Assembly: GCF_030345095.1 (NCBI RefSeq)
Contig: NZ_CP128360.1
Location: 5,332,001-5,396,000 of the forward strand
Origin: Solwaraspora sp. WMMA2056
GTDB taxonomy: Bacteria; Actinomycetota; Actinomycetes; Mycobacteriales; Micromonosporaceae
Reading direction: 5' to 3'
DNA length: 64,000 nucleotides
Position numbers and translations under genes: made by a program. Positions 34,291 to 43,844 of this stretch are shown here, one piece after another. The notes under the pieces are model-generated. The model did no database searches. It was given only the letters and a program-made list of their open reading frames with translations, and was not told where the DNA came from. The first letter of the stretch is position 1, and each line of letters begins with the position of its first letter.

Positions 34291-36023
34291 GCCGGGGTCC
34301 GGCCATCGGGGGCGGTCATCGGAACCTCTTTCACGGTCAGGTCGGGTACGCCGTAGACGTCGCGGGCGGCGGCCGGTGACACGTAGCCTTCGGCGACGTC
34401 GGCGCGTACCGCCCCGGGATCGCGTTGACGCGGGTCGCCGTGCCCGCCGCCGCCGGCGGTGAGCAGGGTGATCCGGTCCCCGGGGGTCACCGGCGTGCGT
34501 CTGGTGCTGACCCGGTGTTCCCGATCGGTGCCGGGGTGGACGATCACCTGGATCGGTTCCGGTTGGGCACCGCCGGCCAGCGCCCACGGCGCCGATCTGG
34601 TCTTCTTCACCACCGACAGGAACTCGCCGGGGGTGACGAACCGGATGTCGCGGCGCAGCCCGGGTCCGCCCCGGTGCCGGCCGGCTCCGCCGGAGTCGGC
34701 GCGTACCTCGACCCGTTCGAAGAACATTCCGGTGCGGGCCTCGAGGACCTCGACCGGGGTGTTGCGGGCCTGGGTCTGGCACAGGTGGTTGGCCGGGCCG
34801 AGTCCGTCGTGGTCGGGTGTGGCACCCCAGCCGACCGGGTCGTTGTTGCTGACCGCGTAGAGCTGCCCGGTGTCGGGGTGGGTGCCGACCATCATGAACC
34901 CGGGCACGTCCCCACCGGACGAGGCGGCCAGCCGGTCCGGCATCCCCTGGGCCAGCGCCTGGTAGATCAGCTCCATCGCCACGGTGCCGGTCCACTGGGT
35001 GAAGGTGGCGGCCGGGTAGACGGCGTGGAACAGGCTGCCCGGTTCGGCGATCACCCGCAGCGCGGTGAAGTGCCCGGCGTTGGTCTGCTCGGTCGGGGTG
35101 GTCAGCGCCTTGAACGCGACCCGGGCGGTGGCGATCGTCGACCCGTACGGCAGATTCACCGGCCCGGCGACGGCGGGTGACGAGCCGGTGAAGTCGATGG
35201 TGCAGGTGCCGTCGGCGATGGTGACGGTGACCTGCATCCGGATCGGTTCGTCGGTGATGCCATCGTCGTCGAGCCAGTCCACGGCGGTCCAGGAGCCCTG
35301 CGGCAGGGCGGCGAGCGCGTCGGCGGTGGACGCTTCGGCGGCGGCGATCGCCGTGTCGACGACCGATTCGACGGTGGCCAGGCCGAACCGCCCGATCAGC
35401 TCGATCAGCCGCCGCTCACCGGTGCGCAGCGCCGCGACCTGGGCGTGCAGGTCACCGACGACCAGTTCGGGCATCCGCGAGTTGAACCGGATCAGTTCGA
35501 TGATCTCGTGCGCCGGCTCGCCCCGGCGGAACACCTTGGTGCCGGGGAAGATGATGCCTTCCTGGTGCATGTCGGTGGAGTCGAGCACGTACCCCGGGTC
35601 CTTGGCCCCGAGGTCCATCCAGTGCGCCCGGACGCAGAGGAACCCGACGAGCGTGCCGTCCGCACCGCCGTGGTCCGGCAGGAACACCGGGGCGAACAGG
35701 GTGGCGTCGTAGGCGTGCGCGGCGTTCCAGTACGGATAGTTGAGCAGCACGATGTCGCCGGGGTACAGATTGTCCCGGCCGACGTACTCGACGCCTTTGC
35801 GGATCGAGTAGTCGTTGGCGCCGAGGAACCGGCTCAGCCCGGTGGATTCGGCGACCAGCCGGAGTTCGGCGTCGTAGATGGAGATGCCGAAGTCGTACAC
35901 CTCGTAGATGACCGGGTTGAACGCGGTGCGCACCAGCGCCGAGCGCATCTCCTCGGCGGCGGCGACCAGGTAGCTGCGCACCACCTCGGCCGCCGCACCG
36001 TCCACTTTGCAAGTATCAGTCAT
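34287..36023 (-). CDS. Hydantoinase B/oxoprolinase family protein, second copy
   Basis: 578 residues from ATG 36023, overlapping the end of the first copy by eight bases. HyuB features: 'AEEMRSALVRTAFNPVIYEV', 'PGDIVLLNYPYWNAAHAYDA', 'MFFERVEVRADSGGAGRHRG', 'LSVVKKTRSAPWALAGG' and the glycine-rich 'LLTAGGGGHGDP'. It is closely similar along its whole length to the preceding gene, so it arose by tandem duplication. B subunits pair with HyuA to hydrolyse hydantoins, 5-oxoproline or N-methylhydantoin with ATP. Two B subunits with one A suggest a heteromeric enzyme or two substrate specificities. Confidence 0.87.
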   Translation of the reverse strand: MTDTCKVDGAAAEVVRSYLVAAAEEMRSALVRTAFNPVIYEVYDFGISIYDAELRLVAESTGLSRFLGANDYSIRKGVEYVGRDNLYPGDIVLLNYPYWNAAHAYDATLFAPVFLPDHGGADGTLVGFLCVRAHWMDLGAKDPGYVLDSTDMHQEGIIFPGTKVFRRGEPAHEIIELIRFNSRMPELVVGDLHAQVAALRTGERRLIELIGRFGLATVESVVDTAIAAAEASTADALAALPQGSWTAVDWLDDDGITDEPIRMQVTVTIADGTCTIDFTGSSPAVAGPVNLPYGSTIATARVAFKALTTPTEQTNAGHFTALRVIAEPGSLFHAVYPAATFTQWTGTVAMELIYQALAQGMPDRLAASSGGDVPGFMMVGTHPDTGQLYAVSNNDPVGWGATPDHDGLGPANHLCQTQARNTPVEVLEARTGMFFERVEVRADSGGAGRHRGGPGLRRDIRFVTPGEFLSVVKKTRSAPWALAGGAQPEPIQVIVHPGTDREHRVSTRRTPVTPGDRITLLTAGGGGHGDPRQRDPGAVRADVAEGYVSPAAARDVYGVPDLTVKEVPMTAPDGRTPA

Positions 36024-37704
36024 CGACGTCGACCCCGTAGACGTCGCGGGCGGCGGCCGGCGACACGTAGCCTTCGGCGACGTCGGCACGCACCGCCTCG
36101 GGATCCCGGTCGCGCGGGTCGCCGTGCCCGCCGCCACCAGCGGTGAGCAGGGTGATCCGGTCCCCGGGGACGACCGGCGTGCGTCTGGTGCTGACCCGCT
36201 GCTCCCGGTCGGTGCCGGGAAAGACGATCACCTGGTTGGGTTCCGGTTGGGCGCCGCCGTCGAGCGCCCACGGCGCCGACTTCGTCTTCTTGATCACCGA
36301 CAGGAACTCGCCGGGGGTGACGAACCGGATGTCGCGGCGCAGCCCGGCACCGCCCCGGTGCCGACCGGCGCCACCGGAGTCGGTGCGCATCTCGACCCGT
36401 TCGAAGAACATCCCGGTACGGGCCTCGAGAACCTCGATCGGGGTGATCCGCCCGGTGCTGCCGGAGACGTGGGTGGCGGCGTTCATGCCGTCGTGCTCGC
36501 GGGTGGCGCCCCAGCCGACCGGGTCGTTGTTGCTGACCGCGAAGAGCTGCCCGGTGTCGGGGTGGATGCCGACCATCATGAACCCGGGCACGTCCCCACC
36601 GGACGAGGCCGGCAACCGGTCCGGCATGCCCTGGGCGAGCGCCTTGAGGATCAGTTCGACGGCGACGATGCCGGTCCACAGGGTGAACGTCGGCTGCGGG
36701 TAGACGGCGTGGAACAGGCTGCCCGGTTCGGCCCTGACCCGCAACGGCGCGATGGTGCCGGCGTTCGACGGCTGGTCCGGCGAGGTCAACGACTTCAGGA
36801 TGACCTTGCAGATCGCCTCCGTGGCGCCGTACGGCATGTTGATCGGGCCGGGCACCGCCGGTGACGAGCCGGCGAAGTCGACGGTGAACGTGCCGTCCGC
36901 GATGGTGACGGTGACCTGCATCTTCACCGGGTCGTCGGTGATGCCGTCGTCGTCGACCCAGTCGGTCGCCGTCCACGACCCCTGCGGCAGCGCGGCCAGG
37001 GCGGCCCGGCTGCGCGCCTCGCCGTCGGCGATGATCGCCTCGACGGCGGCGTCGACAGTGGGCCGGCCGAACTTCGCCAGGATCTCCAGGAAGCGCCGCT
37101 CCCCGGTGCGCAGCGCGGCGATCTGGGCGTGCAGGTCGCCGAGCACCTCGGCGGGCATCCGCGAGTTGAAGCGGATCAGCTCGTGGATCTCGTGCACCGG
37201 CTCACCCCGCGAGACGACCTTCGTGCCGGGGAAGATCAGCCCTTCCTGGTGCATGTCGGTGGAGTCGAGCACGTACCCCGGGTCCTTGGCGCCCAGGTCC
37301 ATCCAGTGCGCCCGGACGCAGAGGAACCCCACGAGGGTGCCGTCGGCGGCCGGATCGGCCGGGTCCGGCATGAACACCGGGGCGAACAGGGTGGCGTCCG
37401 AGGCGTGCGCCGCGTTCCAGTACGGGTAGTTCAGCAGCACGATGTCGCCACGGTGCAGGTTGTCCCGGCCGACGTAGGCGACGCCCTTGGCGAGCGAGAA
37501 GTCGTTGGCGCCGAGGAAGAACGTCAACCCGGTCGCCTCGGCGATCAGCCGCAGGTCGGCGTCGTACATCGACATGCCGAAGTCGTGCACCTCGTAGATG
37601 ACCGGGTTGAACGAGGTACGGATCAACGTGGCCCGCATCTCCTCGGCGGCGGAGATCAGGTAGCTGCGGACCACCTCGGTGGTCGCGCCGTCCAGAGTGC
37701 TCAC
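36016..37704 (-). CDS. Hydantoinase B/oxoprolinase family protein, first copy
   Basis: 562 residues, GTG start overlapping the HyuA stop (GTGA). Same motif series as its neighbour: 'AEEMRATLIRTSFNPVIYEV', 'RGDIVLLNYPYWNAAHASDA', 'SSGGDVPGFMMVGIHP' and 'LLTAGGGGHGDP'. It is the direct downstream partner of hydantoinase A and is therefore the likelier canonical B subunit. The pair performs ATP-dependent opening of a five-membered lactam or imide ring in the cytosol. The substrate is not readable from sequence. Confidence 0.88.
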   Translation of the reverse strand: MSTLDGATTEVVRSYLISAAEEMRATLIRTSFNPVIYEVHDFGMSMYDADLRLIAEATGLTFFLGANDFSLAKGVAYVGRDNLHRGDIVLLNYPYWNAAHASDATLFAPVFMPDPADPAADGTLVGFLCVRAHWMDLGAKDPGYVLDSTDMHQEGLIFPGTKVVSRGEPVHEIHELIRFNSRMPAEVLGDLHAQIAALRTGERRFLEILAKFGRPTVDAAVEAIIADGEARSRAALAALPQGSWTATDWVDDDGITDDPVKMQVTVTIADGTFTVDFAGSSPAVPGPINMPYGATEAICKVILKSLTSPDQPSNAGTIAPLRVRAEPGSLFHAVYPQPTFTLWTGIVAVELILKALAQGMPDRLPASSGGDVPGFMMVGIHPDTGQLFAVSNNDPVGWGATREHDGMNAATHVSGSTGRITPIEVLEARTGMFFERVEMRTDSGGAGRHRGGAGLRRDIRFVTPGEFLSVIKKTKSAPWALDGGAQPEPNQVIVFPGTDREQRVSTRRTPVVPGDRITLLTAGGGGHGDPRDRDPEAVRADVAEGYVSPAAARDVYGVDVDD

Positions 37705-39770
37705 TTCGCCTCCTCCAGGGTGACCAGCAGGTAGCCGTGCGGGTCCACCTCGACGTACTGGCCGCTGGGCACCACCGTGGTCGAGGTGCCCTCGTCGACC
37801 AGGGCCGGGCCGGCGAATCGGTCCCCCGGGGCCAGCTTCGACCGGTCGTAGACGGCGAACGGCACCACTTCGCGGGTGCCGAAGTCGAAGGCGTCGCGGT
37901 GGCCGAGCAGCGCCCGTGCCGGGTCGCCGTCGCCGGCGGACGGGCGGTGAAGCTCCGGCCGGGTGGTCCGGCCGATGCCGCGTACCCGCAGGTTGAGGAT
38001 CTGCAGCCGGTTGCTCATCGCGTGGCCGTACCGGGTGCGGTGCAGCTCGGTGAACGCGGCCCGGATCGCGGCGCTGTCCAGGTCGGTGCCGATGGTGACG
38101 ATCAGGGAGTGTTCCTGACCGAGGTAGCGCAGCTCCAGCTGGCGCTCCAGCACCGCCGAGGCGGCGTCGACGCCCTGCTCCACCAGGGAGGCGACCGCTT
38201 CGGCTTCGACCTCGACGAACGTCGACTCCAGCGCGGCCAGGTCGACGCTGCCCTCCGGCGCGTCGGCGTCCAGGGTGGCCAGCACCGTCCGGGAGAAGTC
38301 GTCGACGATGTCGGCCGACAGCATCCCCCAGGCGGAGAAGCCGGACGGGGCGAACGGCACCACCACCTCCCGGATGCCCATCTCGCGGGCCAGCAGTGGG
38401 GCCAGCAGCGGGCCAGCACCGCCGAACGCGAGCAGCGAGAAGACCCGGGGGTCGTGGCCGCGTTCCACGGTGATCTGCCGGACCGCGCCGACGGTACGGG
38501 CCAGCAGCACGTCGTAGACGCCGGCCGCGGCGGCGGTCGGGCTCAGCCCCAGCGGGGTGGCGATCTGCTCGTCGAGCGCCGCCTGTGCCGCCTTGGCCTG
38601 CAACCCCATCGCGCCGGCGAGGAACCGGTCCGGGTCGACGTAGCCGAGCACCACCGAGGCGTCGGTGACGGTCGGGCGCTGACCGCCCCGGCCGTAGCAG
38701 ACCGGGCCAGGGTCGGCACCGGCGCTCTGCGGACCCACCTTCAGCAGCCCCCGGTCCAGCCAGGCGATCGAGCCGCCGCCGGCCCCGATGGTGCGGATGT
38801 CGTACGTCGGGATCAGCAGCGGGAAGTGCTCCAGCTGGGCCTCGTACGCGGCGACCGGGCTGCCGCGTTCGATCACGCAGGCGTCCAACGACGTACCGCC
38901 GATGTCGAAGGTCAGCAGGTTGTCCCGACCCAGCGCGTCGGCCAGGTAGGCCGCGCCGACGATGCCGCCGGCCGGGCCGGACAGCACGGTGTGCGTCGGG
39001 GACGTCTTGGCCATCGTCGAGGTCATCGACCCGCCGCCGGAGCGCATGATCAGGAACCGGCCGGTGAAGCCCCGGGCGGCCAGCCCGGACTCCAGCTCGT
39101 CGACGTAACGTTCGAAGATCGGCCGGATGTACGCCTCCAGCACGGTGGTGCTGGTCCGCTCGTACTCGCGGTGCTCGCGCACGATGTCCGTCGACACCGA
39201 GACACTGACCTGCGGGTATGCCTCACGGATGAGGGCGGCGGCGGCCTGCTCGTGGCGCGGGTCGACGTGCGAGTGCAGGAAGCAGACGGCGATCGAGCCG
39301 ACCCCCTGCTCCTCGACCAGGGTACGGGCGGCGGCCCGGACGCTGTCCGGGTCCAGCTCGGTCACCACCCGGCCCTGGTAGTCCAGCCGCCCGGTGACCC
39401 CGGCGGTGTACCGGCGCTTGACCAGGCTCTCCGGCCGCTCGTACTGGAAGTCGTACATGTGGTCGGCGGGCACGTTGCCCCGACCGAGCAGGAAGATGTC
39501 CCGGAAACCCTCGTTGGTGATGATTCCGGTGGCTCCGCCCCGGCGCTCCAGTACGGCGTTGAGCCCGAGCGTGGTGCCGTGGATGAACAGCTCCACCTGC
39601 GACAGGTCGGTGCCGAGCGCGGTCACCGCGTCCAGCACACCCTCCCAGGGGCGGGCCGGGGTGGTCGACGCCTTGCGGAACCGGACCTGGTTGGTACGGG
39701 TGTCGAGTTCCATCGCGTCGACGAAGGTGCCGCCGATGTCGACAGCGAGCCGGATGTGTGGTGCGGACAT
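37701..39770 (-). CDS. Hydantoinase A/oxoprolinase family protein (ATPase subunit)
   Basis: 689 residues. The N-terminal 'IRLAVDIGGTFVDAMELD' is the actin-like phosphate-binding motif of HyuA. 'ELFIHGTTLGLNAVLERRG' and 'VLSGPAGGIVGAAYLA' followed by 'LTFDIGGTSLDACVIERG' are the conserved core. 'GAGGGSIAWLD' and 'AGADPGPVCYGRGG' complete the signature. The subunit phosphorylates the ring substrate before hydrolysis by HyuB. Eleven bases separate it from the ABC transporter genes, which tie import and ring opening to one transcript. Confidence 0.9.
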   Translation of the reverse strand: MSAPHIRLAVDIGGTFVDAMELDTRTNQVRFRKASTTPARPWEGVLDAVTALGTDLSQVELFIHGTTLGLNAVLERRGGATGIITNEGFRDIFLLGRGNVPADHMYDFQYERPESLVKRRYTAGVTGRLDYQGRVVTELDPDSVRAAARTLVEEQGVGSIAVCFLHSHVDPRHEQAAAALIREAYPQVSVSVSTDIVREHREYERTSTTVLEAYIRPIFERYVDELESGLAARGFTGRFLIMRSGGGSMTSTMAKTSPTHTVLSGPAGGIVGAAYLADALGRDNLLTFDIGGTSLDACVIERGSPVAAYEAQLEHFPLLIPTYDIRTIGAGGGSIAWLDRGLLKVGPQSAGADPGPVCYGRGGQRPTVTDASVVLGYVDPDRFLAGAMGLQAKAAQAALDEQIATPLGLSPTAAAAGVYDVLLARTVGAVRQITVERGHDPRVFSLLAFGGAGPLLAPLLAREMGIREVVVPFAPSGFSAWGMLSADIVDDFSRTVLATLDADAPEGSVDLAALESTFVEVEAEAVASLVEQGVDAASAVLERQLELRYLGQEHSLIVTIGTDLDSAAIRAAFTELHRTRYGHAMSNRLQILNLRVRGIGRTTRPELHRPSAGDGDPARALLGHRDAFDFGTREVVPFAVYDRSKLAPGDRFAGPALVDEGTSTTVVPSGQYVEVDPHGYLLVTLEEAK

Positions 39771-39780
39771 CGTCGTGGGG

Positions 39781-41919
39781 TCACCTTTCGGATTCGGTGA
39801 GCAGGTCGGGGATCTCCGGGGCGCGCCAGCAGGCCACCCGGCTGTGCCCGTACGGCTGCAGTTGCTGGTCCTCGGTGCGGCAGCGGGCCGTGGCGAACGG
39901 GCAGCGGGCGGCGAGCGGGCAGCCGGCCTCGGCGTCGGCGTCCTCCAGGTCCTTGAGCAGCTCGACCCGGCCGCCGCCGAAGCCGGCGCCGAGGCTCGGT
40001 GCGCTGGACAGCAACGCCCGGGTGTACGGGTGCGCCGGGTGGGTGAAGACCTCGTCGACCGGGCCTTCCTCGACGATTCGGCCCAGGTAGAGCACGATCA
40101 CCCGGTCGGCGAACCCGCGTACCGTGGCCAGGTCGTGGGAGATGAAGATCGCGCCCCGGTCGCGGTCGGCGGCGACGTCGCGGATCACCTCCAGGATCTG
40201 TGCCTGCACGGTGACGTCCAACGCCGACGTCGGTTCGTCGAAGACGATCAGGTCAGGGTCGCCGACCAGGGCGCGGGCGATGCCGACCCGCTGGGCCTGA
40301 CCGCCGGAGAGTTCGTGTGGGCGCCGCGCCAGGATCGACCGGTCCAGGCCCATCCGGTCCAGCACCGCGCCGACCCGCTCGGCCCGCTCGTCGGCCGGTA
40401 CGCCGAGAGCGCGCAGCGGTTCACCGATGGCGTCGGCGACGCTGCGGCGCGGGCTGAGCGACCCGAACGGATCCTGGAAGACCATCTGGGCGCGGGTCCG
40501 CAGCCGGCGCAGCGCCCGGCCGCGCAGCTCGGCCATCCGGGCCCCGCCGATCTCCACGGTGCCCTCGGCCGGTTCGACCAGCCCCAGGATCAGCTTGGCC
40601 AGGGTCGACTTGCCGCAGCCGCTCTCCCCCACCACACCGAGGGTCTCACCGGCGGCCACGGTCAGGTCGACGCCGCGCAGCGCGTGGTGCCCGCCGCGAC
40701 CGAACCGGCTGCGGTAGACCACGTGGGCGTCGGTGATCCGCAGCACCGTCCGGTCGCCGACGGCATCGGGCTCCGCCGGCCGCCCCGGCTCTGACGCCGG
40801 TGTGTCGGCGGGGATCGGATCGACGGTCGACGGGCCGGTCTGCGGGTGGAAGCAGGCCAGGGTCCAGCCGGCGGCGCCGGTGGTCGGGCCGGTGGTCGGG
40901 GCCGCCGCCGTGGTCGGGGCGGCGACCGGGACCGCGCCGGTCGGCGGGCGCCGCTCGGCGCAGCGGTCGGTGGCGTGCGCGCAGCGGGCCACGAACGGGC
41001 ACTGCCGTGGTGGCGCGGTCAGCAGCGGCATGCCACCGGCGGTGGCCCGGACCGGCCGGCCGTCGACGTCGGGCACCGAGGCGAGCAACGCCCGGGTGTA
41101 CGGGTGGGCCGGCGCGCGCAGCACCGTGGCCGCCGGGCCGCTCTCGACCACGGTGCCGGCGTAGAGCACCACGACCCGGTCGCAGACCTCGGCGATCGAG
41201 GCCAGGTCGTGCGAGATCAGCAGTACGCCGCGCCGGTCGGTGTCGGCGGCGTGGCGGAACTGCCGCAGGATCTCCCGGGCCAGGGTGACGTCCAGGCCGG
41301 TGGTGGGTTCGTCGGCGATCAGCAGGCCGGGCGCGCAGCCGGTGGCCAGCGAGATCATCACCCGCTGCGCCATCCCGCCGGACAGTTCGTGCGGGTACGC
41401 CGCCAACCGTCGCTGCGGGCTGCGGATGCCGACGGCGGCGAACAGTTCCCCGGCGGTCTCGCGGGCCTGCTGCGGGGTCATGCCCTGATGGGTGACGAGC
41501 CGGTCGACCAGCTGCCGGCCGACGGTACGGGTGGGGCTCAGCGCGCCGCGCGGGTTCTGGAAGCAGATCGCCGCGCCGTGGCCCCGGTGGCGGCGCAGCT
41601 GCTCCGGTCCGAGCCGCAGCACGTCGACCGGACCACCGTCACCCGAGCCTGCGGTGGGGTCGTCGGTGGGATCGCCGCCGTGGAAGCGGACCCGGCCGGT
41701 GGCCTGCGCGCCGCCGGGCAGCAGTCCGACGATGGAGCGGGCCACCATGGACTTGCCGCCGCCGCTCTCGCCGACCAGGCCGACCACTTCGCCCCGGTCG
41801 ACGTGCAGGCTGACGTCGCTGAGCGCGGCGACCTGCCGGCCGGGCCGACGGATCAGCACCGACAGGTTCTCGATGGCGAGCAGCTCGCGGGTCGTCGTGG
41901 TCGAATCCATCGCGGTCAC
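39781..41919 (-). CDS. Double ABC ATPase of a peptide/nickel-type importer (DppD-DppF fusion)
   Basis: About 712 residues from GTG 41919, which overlaps the permease stop (GTGA); an ATG three codons later is an alternative start. Two complete nucleotide-binding domains lie in one chain: Walker A 'GESGGGKSM' and 'GESGCGKST', signatures 'LSGGMAQR' and 'LSGGQAQR', Walker B 'LLIADEPTTGLD' and 'LIVFDEPTSALD'. Each half ends with the oligopeptide-transporter C-terminal cysteine region ('CPFVARCAHATDRC', 'CPLAARCPFATARC'). The fusion powers import through the two permeases encoded just upstream. Confidence 0.9.
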   Translation of the reverse strand: MTAMDSTTTTRELLAIENLSVLIRRPGRQVAALSDVSLHVDRGEVVGLVGESGGGKSMVARSIVGLLPGGAQATGRVRFHGGDPTDDPTAGSGDGGPVDVLRLGPEQLRRHRGHGAAICFQNPRGALSPTRTVGRQLVDRLVTHQGMTPQQARETAGELFAAVGIRSPQRRLAAYPHELSGGMAQRVMISLATGCAPGLLIADEPTTGLDVTLAREILRQFRHAADTDRRGVLLISHDLASIAEVCDRVVVLYAGTVVESGPAATVLRAPAHPYTRALLASVPDVDGRPVRATAGGMPLLTAPPRQCPFVARCAHATDRCAERRPPTGAVPVAAPTTAAAPTTGPTTGAAGWTLACFHPQTGPSTVDPIPADTPASEPGRPAEPDAVGDRTVLRITDAHVVYRSRFGRGGHHALRGVDLTVAAGETLGVVGESGCGKSTLAKLILGLVEPAEGTVEIGGARMAELRGRALRRLRTRAQMVFQDPFGSLSPRRSVADAIGEPLRALGVPADERAERVGAVLDRMGLDRSILARRPHELSGGQAQRVGIARALVGDPDLIVFDEPTSALDVTVQAQILEVIRDVAADRDRGAIFISHDLATVRGFADRVIVLYLGRIVEEGPVDEVFTHPAHPYTRALLSSAPSLGAGFGGGRVELLKDLEDADAEAGCPLAARCPFATARCRTEDQQLQPYGHSRVACWRAPEIPDLLTESER

Positions 41920-42812
41920 CGCCGTTTCGCTTCGGCGCGTTCCTGTAGGCCTTCGCCGAGCAGGCTGAACCCGAACACGCTGACCAGCAGGAACAATCCG
42001 GGCGGTACGGAGGTCCACCAGCGGCCGGCGACCACGTCGGGTGAGCCGAGGCTGATCATCGACCCCCACTCGGCGGTCGGCACCGAGATGCCCAGCCCGA
42101 GGAAGGACAGCCCGGCCAGGGTCAGCATCGCCCAGCCGCAGCCCAGCGGGGCGATCACCCGTACCGGGGTGAGGCTGTTGGGCAGCACGTGCCGCCAGAG
42201 CACCCCGGCCGGGGACGCGCCGGAGGTGACGGCGGCGTCGATGAACGGCAGTTCGCGGACCGAGCGGACCTCGGCGCGCACCAGTCGGGCGTAGCCGGGG
42301 GCGTTGACCAGGGCGATGGTGAGGATCAGGTTGACCGTGCCGCCGCCGAGCAGGGCGGCCACCGCGAGGGCCAGGATGAAGGTGGGGAACGCCTGGAAGA
42401 TGTCGAGCAGCCGCATCAGCACGTCGTCGATCCAGCCGCCGAAGTAGCCGGCGACCAGCCCCAGGGTGGTGCCGACGACGACGGCGAGGGCGACGGCGGC
42501 GACCGCGATGCCCAGGTCGAGCCGGCCGGCGTGCAGCACCCGGCTCCACACGTCCATCCCGTTGATGTCGGTGCCGAGCAGGTGGCTGCCGCCGGGTGGC
42601 AGCAGCGTACCGGCGGGGTCGATCTCCTCCGGGCCCCACGACGACAGCAGCGGTGCGGCGAGCGCGGCCAACGCCACCACGGCGAGGATCGTCGCGCCGA
42701 CGGCGATCAGCACGGTGGCGAACCGGCCGCCCCGGGCCGTCGCGGTGGCGACCACCGGGGCGGCGTCGTCGGCGCTGTCGCCTGGGCCGCCGGCCGCACG
42801 CAGGTCAACCAT
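41916..42812 (-). CDS. ABC permease, DppC/OppC type
   Basis: 298 residues from ATG 42812, whose A is shared with the preceding permease stop (TGATG). It has one N-terminal transmembrane helix, the periplasmic 'HLLGTDINGMDVWSRVLHAG' motif diagnostic of DppC, four to five further helices and the EAA loop 'AEVRSVRELPFIDAAVTSGA'. It pairs with the DppB-type permease and the double ATPase. Confidence 0.9.
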   Translation of the reverse strand: MVDLRAAGGPGDSADDAAPVVATATARGGRFATVLIAVGATILAVVALAALAAPLLSSWGPEEIDPAGTLLPPGGSHLLGTDINGMDVWSRVLHAGRLDLGIAVAAVALAVVVGTTLGLVAGYFGGWIDDVLMRLLDIFQAFPTFILALAVAALLGGGTVNLILTIALVNAPGYARLVRAEVRSVRELPFIDAAVTSGASPAGVLWRHVLPNSLTPVRVIAPLGCGWAMLTLAGLSFLGLGISVPTAEWGSMISLGSPDVVAGRWWTSVPPGLFLLVSVFGFSLLGEGLQERAEAKRR

Positions 42813-43822
42813 CAGATCTTCACTCTCGGGTCGAGGATCGCGTGCACGACGTCGGCGATCAGGAAGACGAGGACGTAGCAGACGGCGATGAGCAGTACGG
42901 CGGCCTGCACCACCGGGAAGTCGCGGTAGAGCAGACCGCGCAGCGCCCACTGGCCGAAGCCCTGCCACGAGTAGACGTACTCGATCAGCACGGTGGAGCC
43001 GATCGCGGTGCCGAAGACCAGCGCGGCCAGTGACGGCAGCCGTACCAGGGTGGCCCGGATCAGGTAGCCGCGGCGCAGCAGCCGGTCGCGCAGCCCGTGC
43101 GCGGCGGCGGCGGTGTACGCCTCGGAGTGCAGCACCTCCAGGGCGGAGGCGCGGACGCTGCGCAGCAGCGGCGCCACGACGACGATCGCCAGGGTGGCCA
43201 CCGGCAACGCCAGGTGCCCGAGCGCGGAGGTGAACGCCGGGCCGTTGGCGGTCAGCGCGGCGTCGATCAGTTCGGCGCCGGTGATCGGGGTGAGGTTGGT
43301 GTCCGGGGCGACCCGGCCGCTGGGGGCCGGGAACCAGCCGAGCATGCTGTAGCCGACCAGGACCAGTACCAGGCCGAGCCAGAACTCCGGCACCGAGTTG
43401 CCGATCAGGGCGAGCACCCGGATGCCGTGGTCGGCGGCCCGGTCGGCGCGGCGCGCCGACCAGATGCCGCCGACCACGGCGAGGAGCACCGCCACGGTGA
43501 CCGCCAGTACCACCAGTTGCAGGGTGGGGCCGACCCGCAGGGCCAGTTCACCGGCGACCGCGTTGCCGCTCTGGATCGACGTGCCGAGGTCGCCGGTGGC
43601 CAGCCCGCCCAGGTAGTCCAGGAACTGTTTCCACAGTGGCTGGTCCAGGCCGTAGCGGGCGCGCGCCGCCGCGGCCTCCACCTCGGTGGCGTTGGGGCCG
43701 AGGATGGTCCGGATCGGGTCCCCGGGCAGGACCCGGACCAGGACGAAGGTCGCGACGATCACGCCGAGCAGCACCGGGACGAGCTGCAGCAGCCGCCGGG
43801 CGACGAAGCGGGCGATGCGCAT
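42812..43822 (-). CDS. ABC permease, DppB/OppB type
   Basis: 336 residues, ATG start. 'RFVARRLLQLVPVLLGVIVA' is the DppB first helix, followed by 'VRVLPGDP', a large outer loop, and the EAA loop 'VRASALEVLHSEAYTAAAAH'. Six transmembrane segments are expected. It follows the binding-protein gene with a 22-base gap. Confidence 0.9.
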   Translation of the reverse strand: MRIARFVARRLLQLVPVLLGVIVATFVLVRVLPGDPIRTILGPNATEVEAAAARARYGLDQPLWKQFLDYLGGLATGDLGTSIQSGNAVAGELALRVGPTLQLVVLAVTVAVLLAVVGGIWSARRADRAADHGIRVLALIGNSVPEFWLGLVLVLVGYSMLGWFPAPSGRVAPDTNLTPITGAELIDAALTANGPAFTSALGHLALPVATLAIVVVAPLLRSVRASALEVLHSEAYTAAAAHGLRDRLLRRGYLIRATLVRLPSLAALVFGTAIGSTVLIEYVYSWQGFGQWALRGLLYRDFPVVQAAVLLIAVCYVLVFLIADVVHAILDPRVKI

Positions 43823-43844
43823 GAGGGGTGGTCGCCGCCGGCGG

